Notes: a model not told the origin generated them from the letters alone. A DNA stretch of 64,000 bases from Sulfitobacter sp. DFL-14 (GCF_003335585.1 NZ_QBFD01000015.1:942510-1006509), one strand, 5' to 3'; shown: positions 1-8,825, numbered from the stretch's first letter. Made by a program: numbers and translations.

Positions 1-757
1 CATAGCCCAGCAGCGCCGCGCCGGTGAATACAAGCGCGGCGAGGCAGGTCCACCCCAAAGCCGCACCATTGAACTGGAGATAGAGCGCGAAACGGATCAG
101 TTCGACCGCATGGGTAAAGGGATTGACCGCGCAGATGTCATGCAGCAGCTTCGAGCTTTCCGCCATCTTCCACAGCGGGTAAAGCGCGGATGACAGAAAG
201 AACATCGGGAAGATGACAAAATTCATCACCCCGGCAAAATTCTCCAATTGTTTGATCAGGCTCGACAGCACCAGCCCCAGCGCCCCAAGCATCAGCCCGG
301 CCACCAGCAGCGCTGGCAACACGGCCACATAACCCCAGCCCGGCATGGTGATCCCGAAAGCCGCCGCGATGGCGAGAAAGGCATAGACCTGCAGGATCGA
401 GATAATCGTTGATCCGGCCAGCTTGCAGAACAGCAGCCAGCCCCGCGGCAGCGGCGAGGTCAGCAGCAGTTTCATCGACCCCATCTCGCGGTCATATACC
501 AGCGACAACGACGATTGCATGCCGTTGAACAGCAGGATCATCCCGCAAAGCCCCGGCACGATATATGTCTCGTAGGTGATGTAGGTCTGATAGGGCGGAA
601 TGATGCTGAGACCGAGAGCCGCACGGAATCCGGCGGCAAAGACCAGCAGCCAGACCAGCGGGCGCATAAGGGCGGCGATGAACCGCTCGCGCTGGTGAAT
701 GAACCGCAACGCCTCGCGCAGCACGATGGCCCGAAATGAGGTCAGATAGGCTGTCAT
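1..757 (-). CDS. ABC-2 type permease of a PQQ/alcohol-associated ABC system (3' end off the window)
   Basis: About 252 residues are visible; the C-terminus runs off the left edge. Hand translation gives an ABC-2 type membrane protein with several hydrophobic segments and the usual ABC-2 stretch around 'VYDREMGSMKLLLTSPLPRG'. Its start codon overlaps the stop of the downstream-reading ATPase gene by 4 bases (ATGA), so the two are translationally coupled and should form one transporter. The neighbours (ATPase, beta-propeller protein, binding protein) match the set that in other proteobacteria accompanies PQQ-dependent alcohol dehydrogenases, where this subunit is called PedC-like. The substrate is unknown. 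Family assignment is good; the link to alcohol metabolism comes from context. Confidence 0.85.
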   Translation of the reverse strand, partial: MTAYLTSFRAIVLREALRFIHQRERFIAALMRPLVWLLVFAAGFRAALGLSIIPPYQTYITYETYIVPGLCGMILLFNGMQSSLSLVYDREMGSMKLLLTSPLPRGWLLFCKLAGSTIISILQVYAFLAIAAAFGITMPGWGYVAVLPALLVAGLMLGALGLVLSSLIKQLENFAGVMNFVIFPMFFLSSALYPLWKMAESSKLLHDICAVNPFTHAVELIRFALYLQFNGAALGWTCLAALVFTGAALLGY

Positions 758-1470
758 GATGCAGCCCCGGTGAGCGTGAGGAAGCGTTCGTGCAACGTCA
801 TGTCACCTGCGATGTCACGGGCCTTGCCCCGGGTCAGGATACGGGCACGGTGCAGGATGATCAGATCGTCCCCCGGCCCCACCTCGTCGGTCAGATGGGT
901 CGCCCACAGGATCGTCTTGCCGTCTTCCGCCAACCGATGGGCATGTTTGGTGATCGACGCCCGCGCGGCGGCATCAAGGCCCACGGTCGGCTCATCCAGC
1001 AGCAGGACCGCGGGATCATGTAACAGCGCCCGCGCCAGTTCCGTGCGCCGCCGGTGCCCGCCATTGAGAGCGCGTGCCTTTTCGCCTGCGCGATCCCGCA
1101 TTTCCAGCTGGTCGAGTGCAGCGTCGATGCGGGTGGCGGCAGTGCGCCCGGACACCCCATGCAAGGCTGCGAAATAGCTCAGGTTCTGGCGGACGGTCAG
1201 ATCAAGGTCCAGCGTGCTTTGCTGAAACACGATACCGAGTTCGGCCAATGCCGCGCGCGGCGCGCGGGCAAGGTCATGGCCCGCGATCTCGATGCTGCCG
1301 CGCGGGGCCACGAAAAGCCGCGTCAGCAGGCCGAACAGGGTCGATTTGCCGGCACCGTTCGGGCCCAGCAAAGCGCAGAACCGCCCTGCCCCGACCTCAA
1401 ACGAAACCTCCTCCAGCGCCTTTTTTGCGCCATAGGCAAAACTCAGGTCATGGGCACGGAGGCCGGTCAT
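754..1470 (-). CDS. ABC transporter ATP-binding protein, PQQ-dependent alcohol system type
   Basis: A 238-residue cytoplasmic ATPase that would power the adjacent ABC-2 permease. The Walker A motif GPNGAGKST is at about residues 36-44. The signature region reads LNGGHRRRTE (about 135-144) instead of the common LSGGQ. Walker B VLLLDEP is at about 155-161, and a switch histidine lies in ATHLTDEV. The gene overlaps its downstream partner by 4 bases and the upstream small exported-protein gene by 4 bases, so five genes form one leftward operon. Length and context fit the ATPase of the transporter found with quinoprotein alcohol dehydrogenases. Whether it exports or imports, and what, cannot be read from the sequence. 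Confidence 0.9.
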   Translation of the reverse strand: MTGLRAHDLSFAYGAKKALEEVSFEVGAGRFCALLGPNGAGKSTLFGLLTRLFVAPRGSIEIAGHDLARAPRAALAELGIVFQQSTLDLDLTVRQNLSYFAALHGVSGRTAATRIDAALDQLEMRDRAGEKARALNGGHRRRTELARALLHDPAVLLLDEPTVGLDAAARASITKHAHRLAEDGKTILWATHLTDEVGPGDDLIILHRARILTRGKARDIAGDMTLHERFLTLTGAAS

Positions 1471-1916
1471 TTGATGGTGATGTCGAGCCGCTGGGTTTCT
1501 CCGGTCGTGCCGGGGATCTTGATGTAATACCTGCCCGGCTTGATCGCGACAAAACCGATTTCCATCTCGCCCGCCTCGTCAAATTCGATACTGTCGAGGC
1601 CGAGCGGGCGGATCTCCAGCCCCTCCACCACGATCTCGTCGATCCAGATCGCGCGAAAGAATTCGGGGCCGACAAGCGCCAGTTCCTGGCTGCCGTCACC
1701 TTGGATTTCGAATTCGTAGTAGGTGCCGGATCTGAGTTCCCACGCGCCTTCAGAGGCAATTGGAACGCCCGCTGACAGGATGATTGGCGGCAGGTCCTCT
1801 TTGTTACTGCCTGACAATAGCCCCGCCGCGCCAAAGCTCGGTGCGTTGTCGTCATCAGCCAAGATAGCAGTGGGAAGGGCCAGAGCCAGGACGGTAACCA
1901 AGGTTGTAAAGCGCAT
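1467..1916 (-). CDS. Exported protein of unknown function in the PQQ-associated ABC operon
   Basis: A 149-residue protein with a clear Sec signal peptide (hydrophobic residues about 4-20, likely cleavage near ALPTAILA). The mature part is small, acidic and beta-rich in appearance, with no cysteines or haem motif. I do not recognise a named family. It overlaps the ATPase gene by 4 bases and lies 17 bases after the beta-propeller gene, so it is part of the operon and probably acts in the periplasm with the binding protein or the quinoprotein electron-transfer parts. 'ATPase-linked periplasmic accessory protein' is inference from position only. Confidence 0.75.
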   Translation of the reverse strand: MRFTTLVTVLALALPTAILADDDNAPSFGAAGLLSGSNKEDLPPIILSAGVPIASEGAWELRSGTYYEFEIQGDGSQELALVGPEFFRAIWIDEIVVEGLEIRPLGLDSIEFDEAGEMEIGFVAIKPGRYYIKIPGTTGETQRLDITIK

Positions 1917-1933
1917 GCAGATATCCTTTCGGT

Positions 1934-2893
1934 TCAGTCGGTCGGGCGGAAGGCGGCACCCCAGGGGAAGCGCCCCACCTTGATGGATTTGATCGCCTCG
2001 CGCGCGGCCACGTCGATCACGGTCACATCACCCGATACACCGTTGGTGGTGAACAGCAGCGAGCGATCCGCGTTGAACGCCATATGCCAGACCCGGCGGC
2101 CCACAAGAATGTAATCCTCTACCTCATAGGTTTCGGTATTGACCACTGCGACATGGTTCGACGGTCCGAGCGCAACAAAGGCATGGGTGTCACCCGCGGT
2201 GAACTCGAAACCCACCGGCTGAACGCGGTCAGGGTGGACACCCTGCACGGCGAATTCGATCTTGGCGAGTTCGGTCTGGTCGGCGGTACGGAACACGGTG
2301 ATCGTGCCGCCGATTTCGGCACTGACCCACATCTCGGTCCCACCCTTGACGAATTCCGCATGACGCGGGCGGCTGTCGACCAGCGTGTTGGCAAAAAGTT
2401 TTTGCGTCTCCGTGTCGATCCAATGCGCCATATTGGTCGTCTCGGATGTGGTGATGGCGATCTTGCCGTCGGGCGACACCGCCATGCCCTCGGGCTCCAC
2501 GCCCACGTCGATCTGCGCGATCACCTTGCGGGTCTCGGTATCGACGACAGTGGTGATCGCGTCGTCCTCATTGGCGATATAGAGGTGGCGGTCGTTGGGA
2601 TGCAGCACGAATTGCTCCGGGTCATCGCCCGAAGGCAGATCGTTGAGGATTTTCCCGGTCTCCGGGTCCATCACCTGCACCGCATTGCTGTCCGAAGCGC
2701 AGATGTAGACGCGGCTATAGTCCCTGGAAAAGATGATCCCCCGCGGTCGTTCGCCGGTTTCGTAGGTCTGGATGACCTCCAGCGTCTCGGTCGAGATCAC
2801 CGAGATCGTGTCGTCCTTTTCATTGGTTACCCAGATTTCACCAGCAAAGGCGGCAGGGGCCATCAGGGCCAAGGTCACGGCAATTCTGATCAT
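1934..2893 (-). CDS. PQQ-dependent-catabolism-associated beta-propeller protein
   Basis: 319 residues beginning with a signal peptide (MIRIAVTLALMAPAAFAG). The rest consists of YVTN/NHL-like repeats of about 40 residues (for example 'VTNEKDDTISVISTET', 'YICASDSNAVQVMDPETG', 'YIANEDDAITTVVDTETR'), giving a seven-bladed beta-propeller. Such proteins are recurrent companions of PQQ-dependent alcohol oxidation clusters and lie in the periplasm. The enzymatic role is not established; none of the bundled PQQ-binding residues of a dehydrogenase is evident. The start overlaps the end of the binding-protein gene by 4 bases. The family call is firm, the function is not. Confidence 0.88.
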   Translation of the reverse strand: MIRIAVTLALMAPAAFAGEIWVTNEKDDTISVISTETLEVIQTYETGERPRGIIFSRDYSRVYICASDSNAVQVMDPETGKILNDLPSGDDPEQFVLHPNDRHLYIANEDDAITTVVDTETRKVIAQIDVGVEPEGMAVSPDGKIAITTSETTNMAHWIDTETQKLFANTLVDSRPRHAEFVKGGTEMWVSAEIGGTITVFRTADQTELAKIEFAVQGVHPDRVQPVGFEFTAGDTHAFVALGPSNHVAVVNTETYEVEDYILVGRRVWHMAFNADRSLLFTTNGVSGDVTVIDVAAREAIKSIKVGRFPWGAAFRPTD

Positions 2894-4068
2894 TCGAAAA
2901 CCTCACACATGCTTTCCGGGCGGTCGACGCCCAGACTGTCCATTTCATTGACCTGATGCAGGAAACCTTCCAGCGGAGCCTGCGCCACAAGCGCGCGCGG
3001 ATGCGCGACGGCGATGGGCTGGCGCAGCTGACCGTTCCAGTCGCGATAGGACAGGGGGCGGCCCTTGAAGCCCGCCAGTTCAAATTCATCTGACAGGATG
3101 TAGCCGCGCAGGGTGGCGACATCACTGGCATTGGTACGGGTAACGGCCTCGCCCAGCGTGCGCAGCGCGGCCCAGGCGGCATAGTCCTGCGCGTTCATCT
3201 CGCGCCCGTTCTGTTCAGCAAATCGGGACTGCAGCTGCGCGGCCCCCCATTGTTCGATCACCGGCGACCAGGCCACGGCGCTCAGCCCTTCGGATCCCAC
3301 AACCGGCCGCGCCGCCCAGGTGTTGTAAAGCACGTAGCGCCCGAAATCATGCACCTCGTCGGCCAGGATCAGCGCGTCGTAATCACCGAAGTCCTGGGTG
3401 AAAAGAGGCACTTCTTGCGCCGCGTTGCGGCGCATGTCGGCGTCAAAGACCCACGTCTTTTCACCCTCCAGACGAAGGCCGAACTTTGTCAGGGAACGCC
3501 GCATCGCCTCGGCATAGCTCTGGTCGGCGGCATGTGTGCCGACGATCATCACCAGATCATCCCAGCGTTTCTGGACCAGCACCTGCGCCAGCGCATCGGT
3601 ACGCATGGCATCCGACGCGGCGGTGTGCAGCACGTTGGCGCGACAGTTGCCACTGCGCAGATCGGGCGCACCGGCGGACACATTGAACAGCAGCGCGGTG
3701 CTGGCTTCGGGCAGATCGGCAATGTTCAGCAAGTCCGCAGCGCCGGCATCGATCACCAGATAGGGCGTTACCGCCAACATCTCGCGCGCCGCCGCGAGCG
3801 TGTCCTCGCCTTCACCCACCACAGCGGTGATAAGTTCATAGGTCTGATCCAAGAACTTGCCGGTGGTCAGATTGTCCTGCAACCCGGTTCGCGCGCCTGC
3901 AAACCCGCTGTCCTCAGGGACCGGGTCGAGGTTCGACAGGGTTGGTGGCCTGGGCTGCGCGATCTTCAGATAGCCAATTGTCAGGCTGGTCTCGGCCCAG
4001 AGACCAGCCGGGACCAGTATGGCAATGGCCATCGCAATCAGCTGACGAACGAGATTCGTTAAGATCAT
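2890..4068 (-). CDS. ABC transporter substrate-binding protein, PQQ-dependent alcohol dehydrogenase system
   Basis: 392 residues with an N-terminal hydrophobic signal (about residues 5-25, ending GLWAE). The fold is that of Leu/Ile/Val-type periplasmic binding proteins: two alpha/beta lobes, with stretches such as 'LLFNVSAGAPDLRSGNC' and 'DYDALILADEVHDFGRYV'. It is the first gene of the leftward operon with the beta-propeller, small exported protein, ATPase and permease. This binding-protein family is typically found beside quinoprotein alcohol dehydrogenases. A LIV-type binding protein paired with an ABC-2 permease is an unusual combination, and the ligand is unknown. The promoter should lie in the divergent gap 4069-4208. 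Confidence 0.87.
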   Translation of the reverse strand: MILTNLVRQLIAMAIAILVPAGLWAETSLTIGYLKIAQPRPPTLSNLDPVPEDSGFAGARTGLQDNLTTGKFLDQTYELITAVVGEGEDTLAAAREMLAVTPYLVIDAGAADLLNIADLPEASTALLFNVSAGAPDLRSGNCRANVLHTAASDAMRTDALAQVLVQKRWDDLVMIVGTHAADQSYAEAMRRSLTKFGLRLEGEKTWVFDADMRRNAAQEVPLFTQDFGDYDALILADEVHDFGRYVLYNTWAARPVVGSEGLSAVAWSPVIEQWGAAQLQSRFAEQNGREMNAQDYAAWAALRTLGEAVTRTNASDVATLRGYILSDEFELAGFKGRPLSYRDWNGQLRQPIAVAHPRALVAQAPLEGFLHQVNEMDSLGVDRPESMCEVFE

Positions 4069-4208
4069 GGAACCAGCCTACCCATGCCGCTCAAATCAGA
4101 AAGTACGACGATGGTCTGGGTCTGAACAAAGCACAACCAAAGTCCAATACCGACCTGCCCGTTCGTGCCTTAGAGATGTGGCAACAGATATGAACGGGGA
4201 ATCGCGAT
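4069..4208. promoter_or_regulatory. Divergent control region between the ABC operon and pedF
   Basis: 140 bases separate two divergent gene starts. The region contains a tandem GGTCTGGGTCTGA at about 4113-4125, related to the GGTCT half-site of inverted repeats found at 8865-8874 and 12941-12952 in other promoters of this PQQ region. A GGGGA purine run just before 4209 serves as ribosome binding site for the rightward gene. I cannot place -35/-10 boxes with confidence. Confidence 0.4.
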
Positions 4209-4907
4209 ATGACTAGCACATTTGGTAAATCACTGGCTCTGGGCACGGCCTTCGCCACTGCCGCCACTCTGGTTCTGGCCCATGGTGATGTGGCCCCGCA
4301 GGCTGTGGACACGACCGGCCTGCCGGAGGTGGGCGAAGAGTGGCTGATCGAAAACCCTTATCGTGCGGACAAGGTGGGCGATGATGTCTGGCTGCGCGCG
4401 GTCGAGATCGGCGCCTCGGGCTACAATCAGAACTGCGCGCGCTGTCATGGGCTCGAAGTGGTCTCGGGCGGGCTGGCACCCGACCTGCGCTTCCTGGAAG
4501 CAGAAGAATACGGCGACGAATGGTTCGTGCAGCGTTTCCGCGAAGGCTATACCCAGAACGGCACCACCAAGATGCCCGCCTTTGGAGAGCTGCTGGGCCA
4601 GGAAGCCGCCTGGGCCATCCGGACCTATGTTGAAGCACGGCCGGACGAGGGCGCGCTTGATGATTACGCGGATGAACTCAAGGACCTGCGTGATCAGATT
4701 GCCGGATATGTCAACGATGCCTCCGGTGCCGACAAAGACGCCCTCGTCGGCCGTTTGAGCGATATCGCGGCCGAGGTCGAAACCGGCTCCGGTGCACCGG
4801 TGGCAGACAGTGTCGCCTTCCGCGCGGCCAACCTGATCGATGGCACGCCCGCAGGCTACAAGGCCGCCCAAGAGGCATTGACGATTGGTCTGTCGGCGGC
4901 ACATTAG
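4209..4907 (+). CDS. pedF: Cytochrome c-550 PedF
   Basis: 232 residues with a signal peptide (about 1-24, ending VLAHG) and one haem-binding motif CARCH at about residues 76-80. A likely methionine ligand lies in 'GTTKMPAFGELLG'. The C-terminal third is an Ala/Asp-rich helical extension. Overall length, the short acidic region before the haem and the LPEVGEEWLIENPYR stretch fit PedF-type cytochromes, which accept electrons from PQQ alcohol dehydrogenases in the periplasm. The next gene starts 5 bases after the stop, so the two are cotranscribed. The dehydrogenase partner is not in the window. Confidence 0.88.
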   Translation: MTSTFGKSLALGTAFATAATLVLAHGDVAPQAVDTTGLPEVGEEWLIENPYRADKVGDDVWLRAVEIGASGYNQNCARCHGLEVVSGGLAPDLRFLEAEEYGDEWFVQRFREGYTQNGTTKMPAFGELLGQEAAWAIRTYVEARPDEGALDDYADELKDLRDQIAGYVNDASGADKDALVGRLSDIAAEVETGSGAPVADSVAFRAANLIDGTPAGYKAAQEALTIGLSAAH

Positions 4908-4911
4908 GCCC

Positions 4912-5814
4912 ATGGGCAAACGCTTTCTGCCGACCTTTCTGCTGGTTCTGGGTCTGCTCCTGACGGGGCAGGCCCGGGCGGCTGACCCCTGTGCGGATTA
5001 TGTCCCACAGGCCAGGCCGCAGAACACCGGGCGCGACATTGTCGGCCGCGACCTCGACGAGATCGTCGAACAGGGCCATATGCTCTTTGCAGTCTACGAG
5101 GATTATCCGCCCTACTCCTGGGAGGACGGCGGCACGCCGCGGGGCGTCGATATCGACATTGCGCGTCTTATCGCGGGGGATCTGGGCGTGGAAGCACGGT
5201 TCAATTTTGTTGCCGCGGGCGAGAACCTCGACGCCGATCTGCGCAATAACATCTGGAAAGGCGCGCTGATCGGCGGTCGGGTTTCCAATGTGATGATGCG
5301 CATTCCTTACGACAGCGCCTTCAAATGCAGGGTCGAACAGGTCGCCTTTACAGGTCAATACGCAGGCGAAAGCATCGCCATTGCGTATTCGAAGGAGGAA
5401 TATCCCGAGGAAAAGCCGGTCCCGGCCTATTTCCGTTTTGACCTGGTGGGCGTCGAGAACGACTCGATCTCGGATTTCTACCTGTCGAGCCTTGTGGGCG
5501 GCCAGCTGCGCGCCAACATGCGGCGCTTTCCCTCCACCGGCGCCGCGATGGAGGCCCTCGACGCCGGTGGGGTCAAGGCGGTGATGGGGCCGCTGGCCGA
5601 GCTTGAGCACGGATTGACCGACAAGACCGCCGTACACCAGCCGCCGCTGGCCGGTTTTGCAGTCAGCCGCTGGACACTGGGGGTGGCTGTCAACTTCCGC
5701 TACCGTCCGCTGGCCTATGCGGTGGACGATGCGATCAATGCCGCGCTGCAGGACGGACGCATTGCCGCGATCTATGAAAGCTATGGCCTGACCCACAGCG
5801 CGCCAGAGCGCTGA
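4912..5814 (+). CDS. Quinoprotein-dehydrogenase-associated binding protein (XoxJ/MoxJ-like)
   Basis: 300 residues. I chose the ATG at 4912 because it begins directly with a signal peptide (MGKRFLPTFLLVLGLLLTGQARA); an upstream TTG would overlap pedF and spoil the signal. The mature part is a family-3-like solute-binding fold ('LFAVYEDYPPYSWEDGGTPRGVDIDIARL'-type opening, with a closing helix 'DDAINAALQDGRIAAIYESYG'). This subfamily is tied to methanol/ethanol quinoproteins; XoxJ is thought to help activate the dehydrogenase in the periplasm, not to feed a transporter. It follows pedF by 4 bases. Finding it without a xoxF neighbour in view is the main oddity. Confidence 0.85.
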   Translation: MGKRFLPTFLLVLGLLLTGQARAADPCADYVPQARPQNTGRDIVGRDLDEIVEQGHMLFAVYEDYPPYSWEDGGTPRGVDIDIARLIAGDLGVEARFNFVAAGENLDADLRNNIWKGALIGGRVSNVMMRIPYDSAFKCRVEQVAFTGQYAGESIAIAYSKEEYPEEKPVPAYFRFDLVGVENDSISDFYLSSLVGGQLRANMRRFPSTGAAMEALDAGGVKAVMGPLAELEHGLTDKTAVHQPPLAGFAVSRWTLGVAVNFRYRPLAYAVDDAINAALQDGRIAAIYESYGLTHSAPER

Positions 5815-5859
5815 TGACCTTCGGCTGACACTCTGGTTTCACGCTTGGCAGAAAGGCGG

Positions 5860-6732
5860 TCAAAGCGTCGTCAGATCGCCCTGCCAGTCAACCAATATTA
5901 TGCGCCGAACCCCCGTCATCTGGCGGATCTTCCGGATCAGGGCCATATCGGCCAGCACCAGACCGGTCGACAGCGCATCGGCCATTGCGGCACTCTCCGC
6001 CTCGACCGATACGGTGGACCACTGCGGTTGTTGCCTGGGGTGCAGGATATGACCGCCGCCGCCCAGAGGCGTTGCCAACGGGCTTGACGTTGCGATGGCT
6101 CCCCGGCCCAGCCTGCGGGTCGCCATCAGGCCATGCTGTGGGTCTTCCACCGCCAGCCGCCAGTCGCCGCCGGTGGCACGGTATTCACCAATGTTGACCA
6201 ATGCGTTTCCGAACCCTGCACCAGCCAGGGCGTCGGCCACGGCATCGGTGGCAAAACCCTGCGCAATGCCGTTGAAGGTCAGGGCCTGCCCGGGTGCCAG
6301 GCGAATTATGCCCTTGTCAAAGGACAGCCGGTCCCAGCCGATCAGGGCAAGTGCCGCCGCAGGATCGTCGCCAACGGCCAAGGCATGCCACAACGGCTGC
6401 ACTGTCGGATCGAACAGCCCCCCTGTGATCCGGTGCGCCGTATCCGCAAGATCGAAAAGCGCCCGGAAAGGTGTTGAGGGTCGCAGGTACCCCTGCCGGT
6501 TCAGCCGGGCCAGTTCGGAGTTGGGCCGGAACAGCGAAAAACGCTGCTCCATCTGGCTGACGATCTTGCGCGCCTGATGCAGCGCTACCTGCACTGTCTC
6601 AACCGGCCCCGACAACCTGATCGCCACCTCTGCACCGAATGCGCGGCCTTTCCAAGTCTGTGACTGCGCCAGCGCCGGGGTCGCGGCGAAAGCCGCCGAA
6701 ATGGTCAGGAAACGTCTCCGGTTCATGTTCAT
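5860..6732 (-). CDS. ApbE-family FAD:protein FMN transferase
   Basis: 290 residues with a twin-arginine leader (NRRRFLTISAAFAATPALA), so probably Tat-exported or periplasmic. ApbE enzymes split FAD and attach FMN covalently to a Thr/Ser in acceptor proteins. Visible family marks include 'MEQRFSLFRPNSELARLNRQG' near residues 57-77, 'FDPTVQPLW', 'LTFNGIAQGFATDAVADAL' and 'GALVNIGEYRATGGDW'-like segments. Its start overlaps the stop of the NosR-like gene by 4 bases, which makes that FMN-domain protein the obvious acceptor. The gene converges with the XoxJ-like gene with 45 bases between. Confidence 0.9.
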   Translation of the reverse strand: MNMNRRRFLTISAAFAATPALAQSQTWKGRAFGAEVAIRLSGPVETVQVALHQARKIVSQMEQRFSLFRPNSELARLNRQGYLRPSTPFRALFDLADTAHRITGGLFDPTVQPLWHALAVGDDPAAALALIGWDRLSFDKGIIRLAPGQALTFNGIAQGFATDAVADALAGAGFGNALVNIGEYRATGGDWRLAVEDPQHGLMATRRLGRGAIATSSPLATPLGGGGHILHPRQQPQWSTVSVEAESAAMADALSTGLVLADMALIRKIRQMTGVRRIILVDWQGDLTTL

Positions 6733-8825
6733 TCTGCCGCCACCTTCTGCCTGCGCCCCTTGGCGGCCAGCACCAGCGGCACACAGCGGGCCGGATCATC
6801 ATGGATGGCCACGCAATCAAGGCATTGGAAACACTCCGAGTACTGGATTTCTCCGGTCTTCCTGATCGCCCCGTAATTGCATTTGACCCTGCACAACTGG
6901 CAGGGCGATCCGCAATCTGCCCGGCGCGCGATCCAGTCACGGCCGCGGATCAGCCCACCAATCGCCATCACTGCACCCAGCGGGCACAGGTAACGGCAGA
7001 AGCCCTTGAACAGCACCATGGAAAACAGCAGCAACCCCACTGCATAGGCCACGTAATACCATTCGCGGATGAAAAAGGTGGTGATGGCGGTCTTGAAGGG
7101 TTCCACCTCAATCGCCTTGTCAAGCGTGGCAGGAGCGCCGAAGACAAGCGCCACCAACCCGGCCAGCACCACATATTTCAAAAGCTTGAGCCGGGCGTCC
7201 CAAACACCACGCGGCTCGATCAGCGGCAAGCGCAGCACCCGGCCCAGGTGATGTGCAAACTCCTGCATCGCCCCGAACGGGCACAGCCAGCCGCAAAACA
7301 GCCCCCTGCCCCACAGCACAAACCCCACAATCGATACCGCCCAGATCAACAGTGAGAACGGATCATAGAGCAGGAATGCATAGCTGCCGCCATCCAGCGC
7401 GGTCCGGGCCACCGCCAAGGGTGTCGCGATGGACAGCTGTCCCTGCCCCCACCAGCCAATGAAACCAAGCACGACTGCCAGCAGCCCCAGCCGGATCGGC
7501 GTGAAAAAACGATGCCCGGCCAACCGGTTCATGCCAAAAAGCAGTAGCCCCACCAGAACCGCCAGGAATACCGCCAGCACGATCAGATCCGCCGCACGAT
7601 TGCGCAGCGCCTCGACCCAGGGCGGCGCCTGCTTGATCACCTCGGGACGGGCATAGAACCGCTCCGGCGTGATGTGGGTGGTGGTCAAGGTGACCGAACC
7701 GATGTCGGGCCGGAAGCTCCCGTGTTTGCGCAGGGCATCGACCTTGAGCGTCCATTCCGCCGTCGGATCGAACCCCAGCCGCCGGTCGGTGCGAAGGATC
7801 AGGGCGGCTCCGTTGTGCAGGGCTTCGGGCACATCCTCATTCAGTTCGATGTAGATGTCGCTGTCACGAAAGGCGATGGGGAAACCGCCTTGTTCCGCGC
7901 TGATCAGATCAGGCGAGGTGTTGCGCACGAATTCTTCCGTCACCAGCCCATGCCTGCCCGTCTCGATCAACAACACGGGCTCGTCGGTGTCGGCGATCTC
8001 CAGAAAATTCTGCAACTCTTCGAAAGCGCCAGCACTCAGCACCGCCTGCGCAACTGAAGGCGCGCCAATATCGATCACCCATAGGTCGAGGTAGGGCGCG
8101 TCGGGCGCGTCTTTCGCCTCCGGATCGTCGTCTTCCCACAGCGTGCCGTCAAAGGCCGCGTCGACTTCGGCGTTGCTGACAGTCTTGCGCGTCACAATGC
8201 CCTGGGCCACCAGATCATCCCAGCTCAGCGCCTCGTGGTGATCGCGGTTGGGATAGGCCGGTGGGCCGGTGGAAATCCCGCTCATCTTTTCGCGCGCGAC
8301 CTGCAAGGTTGCGGCCAGAATGCTCTCGTGCGCGATCCGAACGGAAGCGGTGCCCTTGGTCACCCCGTCAAGATAGACCAGCGCCGATCCCTCGGCAGCA
8401 CCGCCATAGGGTGACCCCACGACCAGCGTGTCGGAAATCGAATGCCCTCGGTATTGCTTGAAGAAGTCATAGAACAACTTCTCCGGCAGGCCCGATACAA
8501 AGATCGGCTCGTTGTGCGAAATCAGCTGGACGTCGAGAAACCTGCCATCGAGGTCAAGTACCACAAGCATGTTGATCGATGCGCCGGAAAAGCCGGGCAG
8601 CGGTGCCATCGGTTCAGTCTCAAAGACATATCCCGCTTCGGCCCCACCCGAGTTCAGCAACTGCCAGACACCCTTGTCGTTGATCTGCTCACCCAGGCTC
8701 ATGGGCGGTCCGATATAGGGTTCCAGAACGTCGCGCGGCAAAGGTCCATCCTGCGCGGCCGCGATACCCGCACAGCAAAGCAACGCCGCCAGCAGCGCCG
8801 ACGATATCTTGCCCAAGACTTTCAT
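6729..8825 (-). CDS. NosR/NirI-family membrane flavo-iron-sulfur protein
   Basis: 698 residues. Order: signal peptide (1-24), periplasmic FMN-binding domain with a 'DGVTKGTAS' stretch at about 153-161 that resembles but does not exactly match the usual S/T-G-A-T flavinylation motif, a linker domain, then five or six membrane segments (starting near 'LIVLAVFLAVLVGLLLFG') with Cys motifs CGWLCP and CRYLCP on the cytoplasmic face. A C-terminal ferredoxin-like part carries CGSPCQLCRVKC and CFQCLDC. NosR and NirI pass electrons from the quinol or cytosolic pool to periplasmic enzymes in denitrifiers. Here there is no nos or nir gene; instead it is coupled to apbE inside a PQQ cluster. A role in quinoprotein-linked electron flow is inference. 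Confidence 0.87.
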   Translation of the reverse strand: MKVLGKISSALLAALLCCAGIAAAQDGPLPRDVLEPYIGPPMSLGEQINDKGVWQLLNSGGAEAGYVFETEPMAPLPGFSGASINMLVVLDLDGRFLDVQLISHNEPIFVSGLPEKLFYDFFKQYRGHSISDTLVVGSPYGGAAEGSALVYLDGVTKGTASVRIAHESILAATLQVAREKMSGISTGPPAYPNRDHHEALSWDDLVAQGIVTRKTVSNAEVDAAFDGTLWEDDDPEAKDAPDAPYLDLWVIDIGAPSVAQAVLSAGAFEELQNFLEIADTDEPVLLIETGRHGLVTEEFVRNTSPDLISAEQGGFPIAFRDSDIYIELNEDVPEALHNGAALILRTDRRLGFDPTAEWTLKVDALRKHGSFRPDIGSVTLTTTHITPERFYARPEVIKQAPPWVEALRNRAADLIVLAVFLAVLVGLLLFGMNRLAGHRFFTPIRLGLLAVVLGFIGWWGQGQLSIATPLAVARTALDGGSYAFLLYDPFSLLIWAVSIVGFVLWGRGLFCGWLCPFGAMQEFAHHLGRVLRLPLIEPRGVWDARLKLLKYVVLAGLVALVFGAPATLDKAIEVEPFKTAITTFFIREWYYVAYAVGLLLFSMVLFKGFCRYLCPLGAVMAIGGLIRGRDWIARRADCGSPCQLCRVKCNYGAIRKTGEIQYSECFQCLDCVAIHDDPARCVPLVLAAKGRRQKVAAE

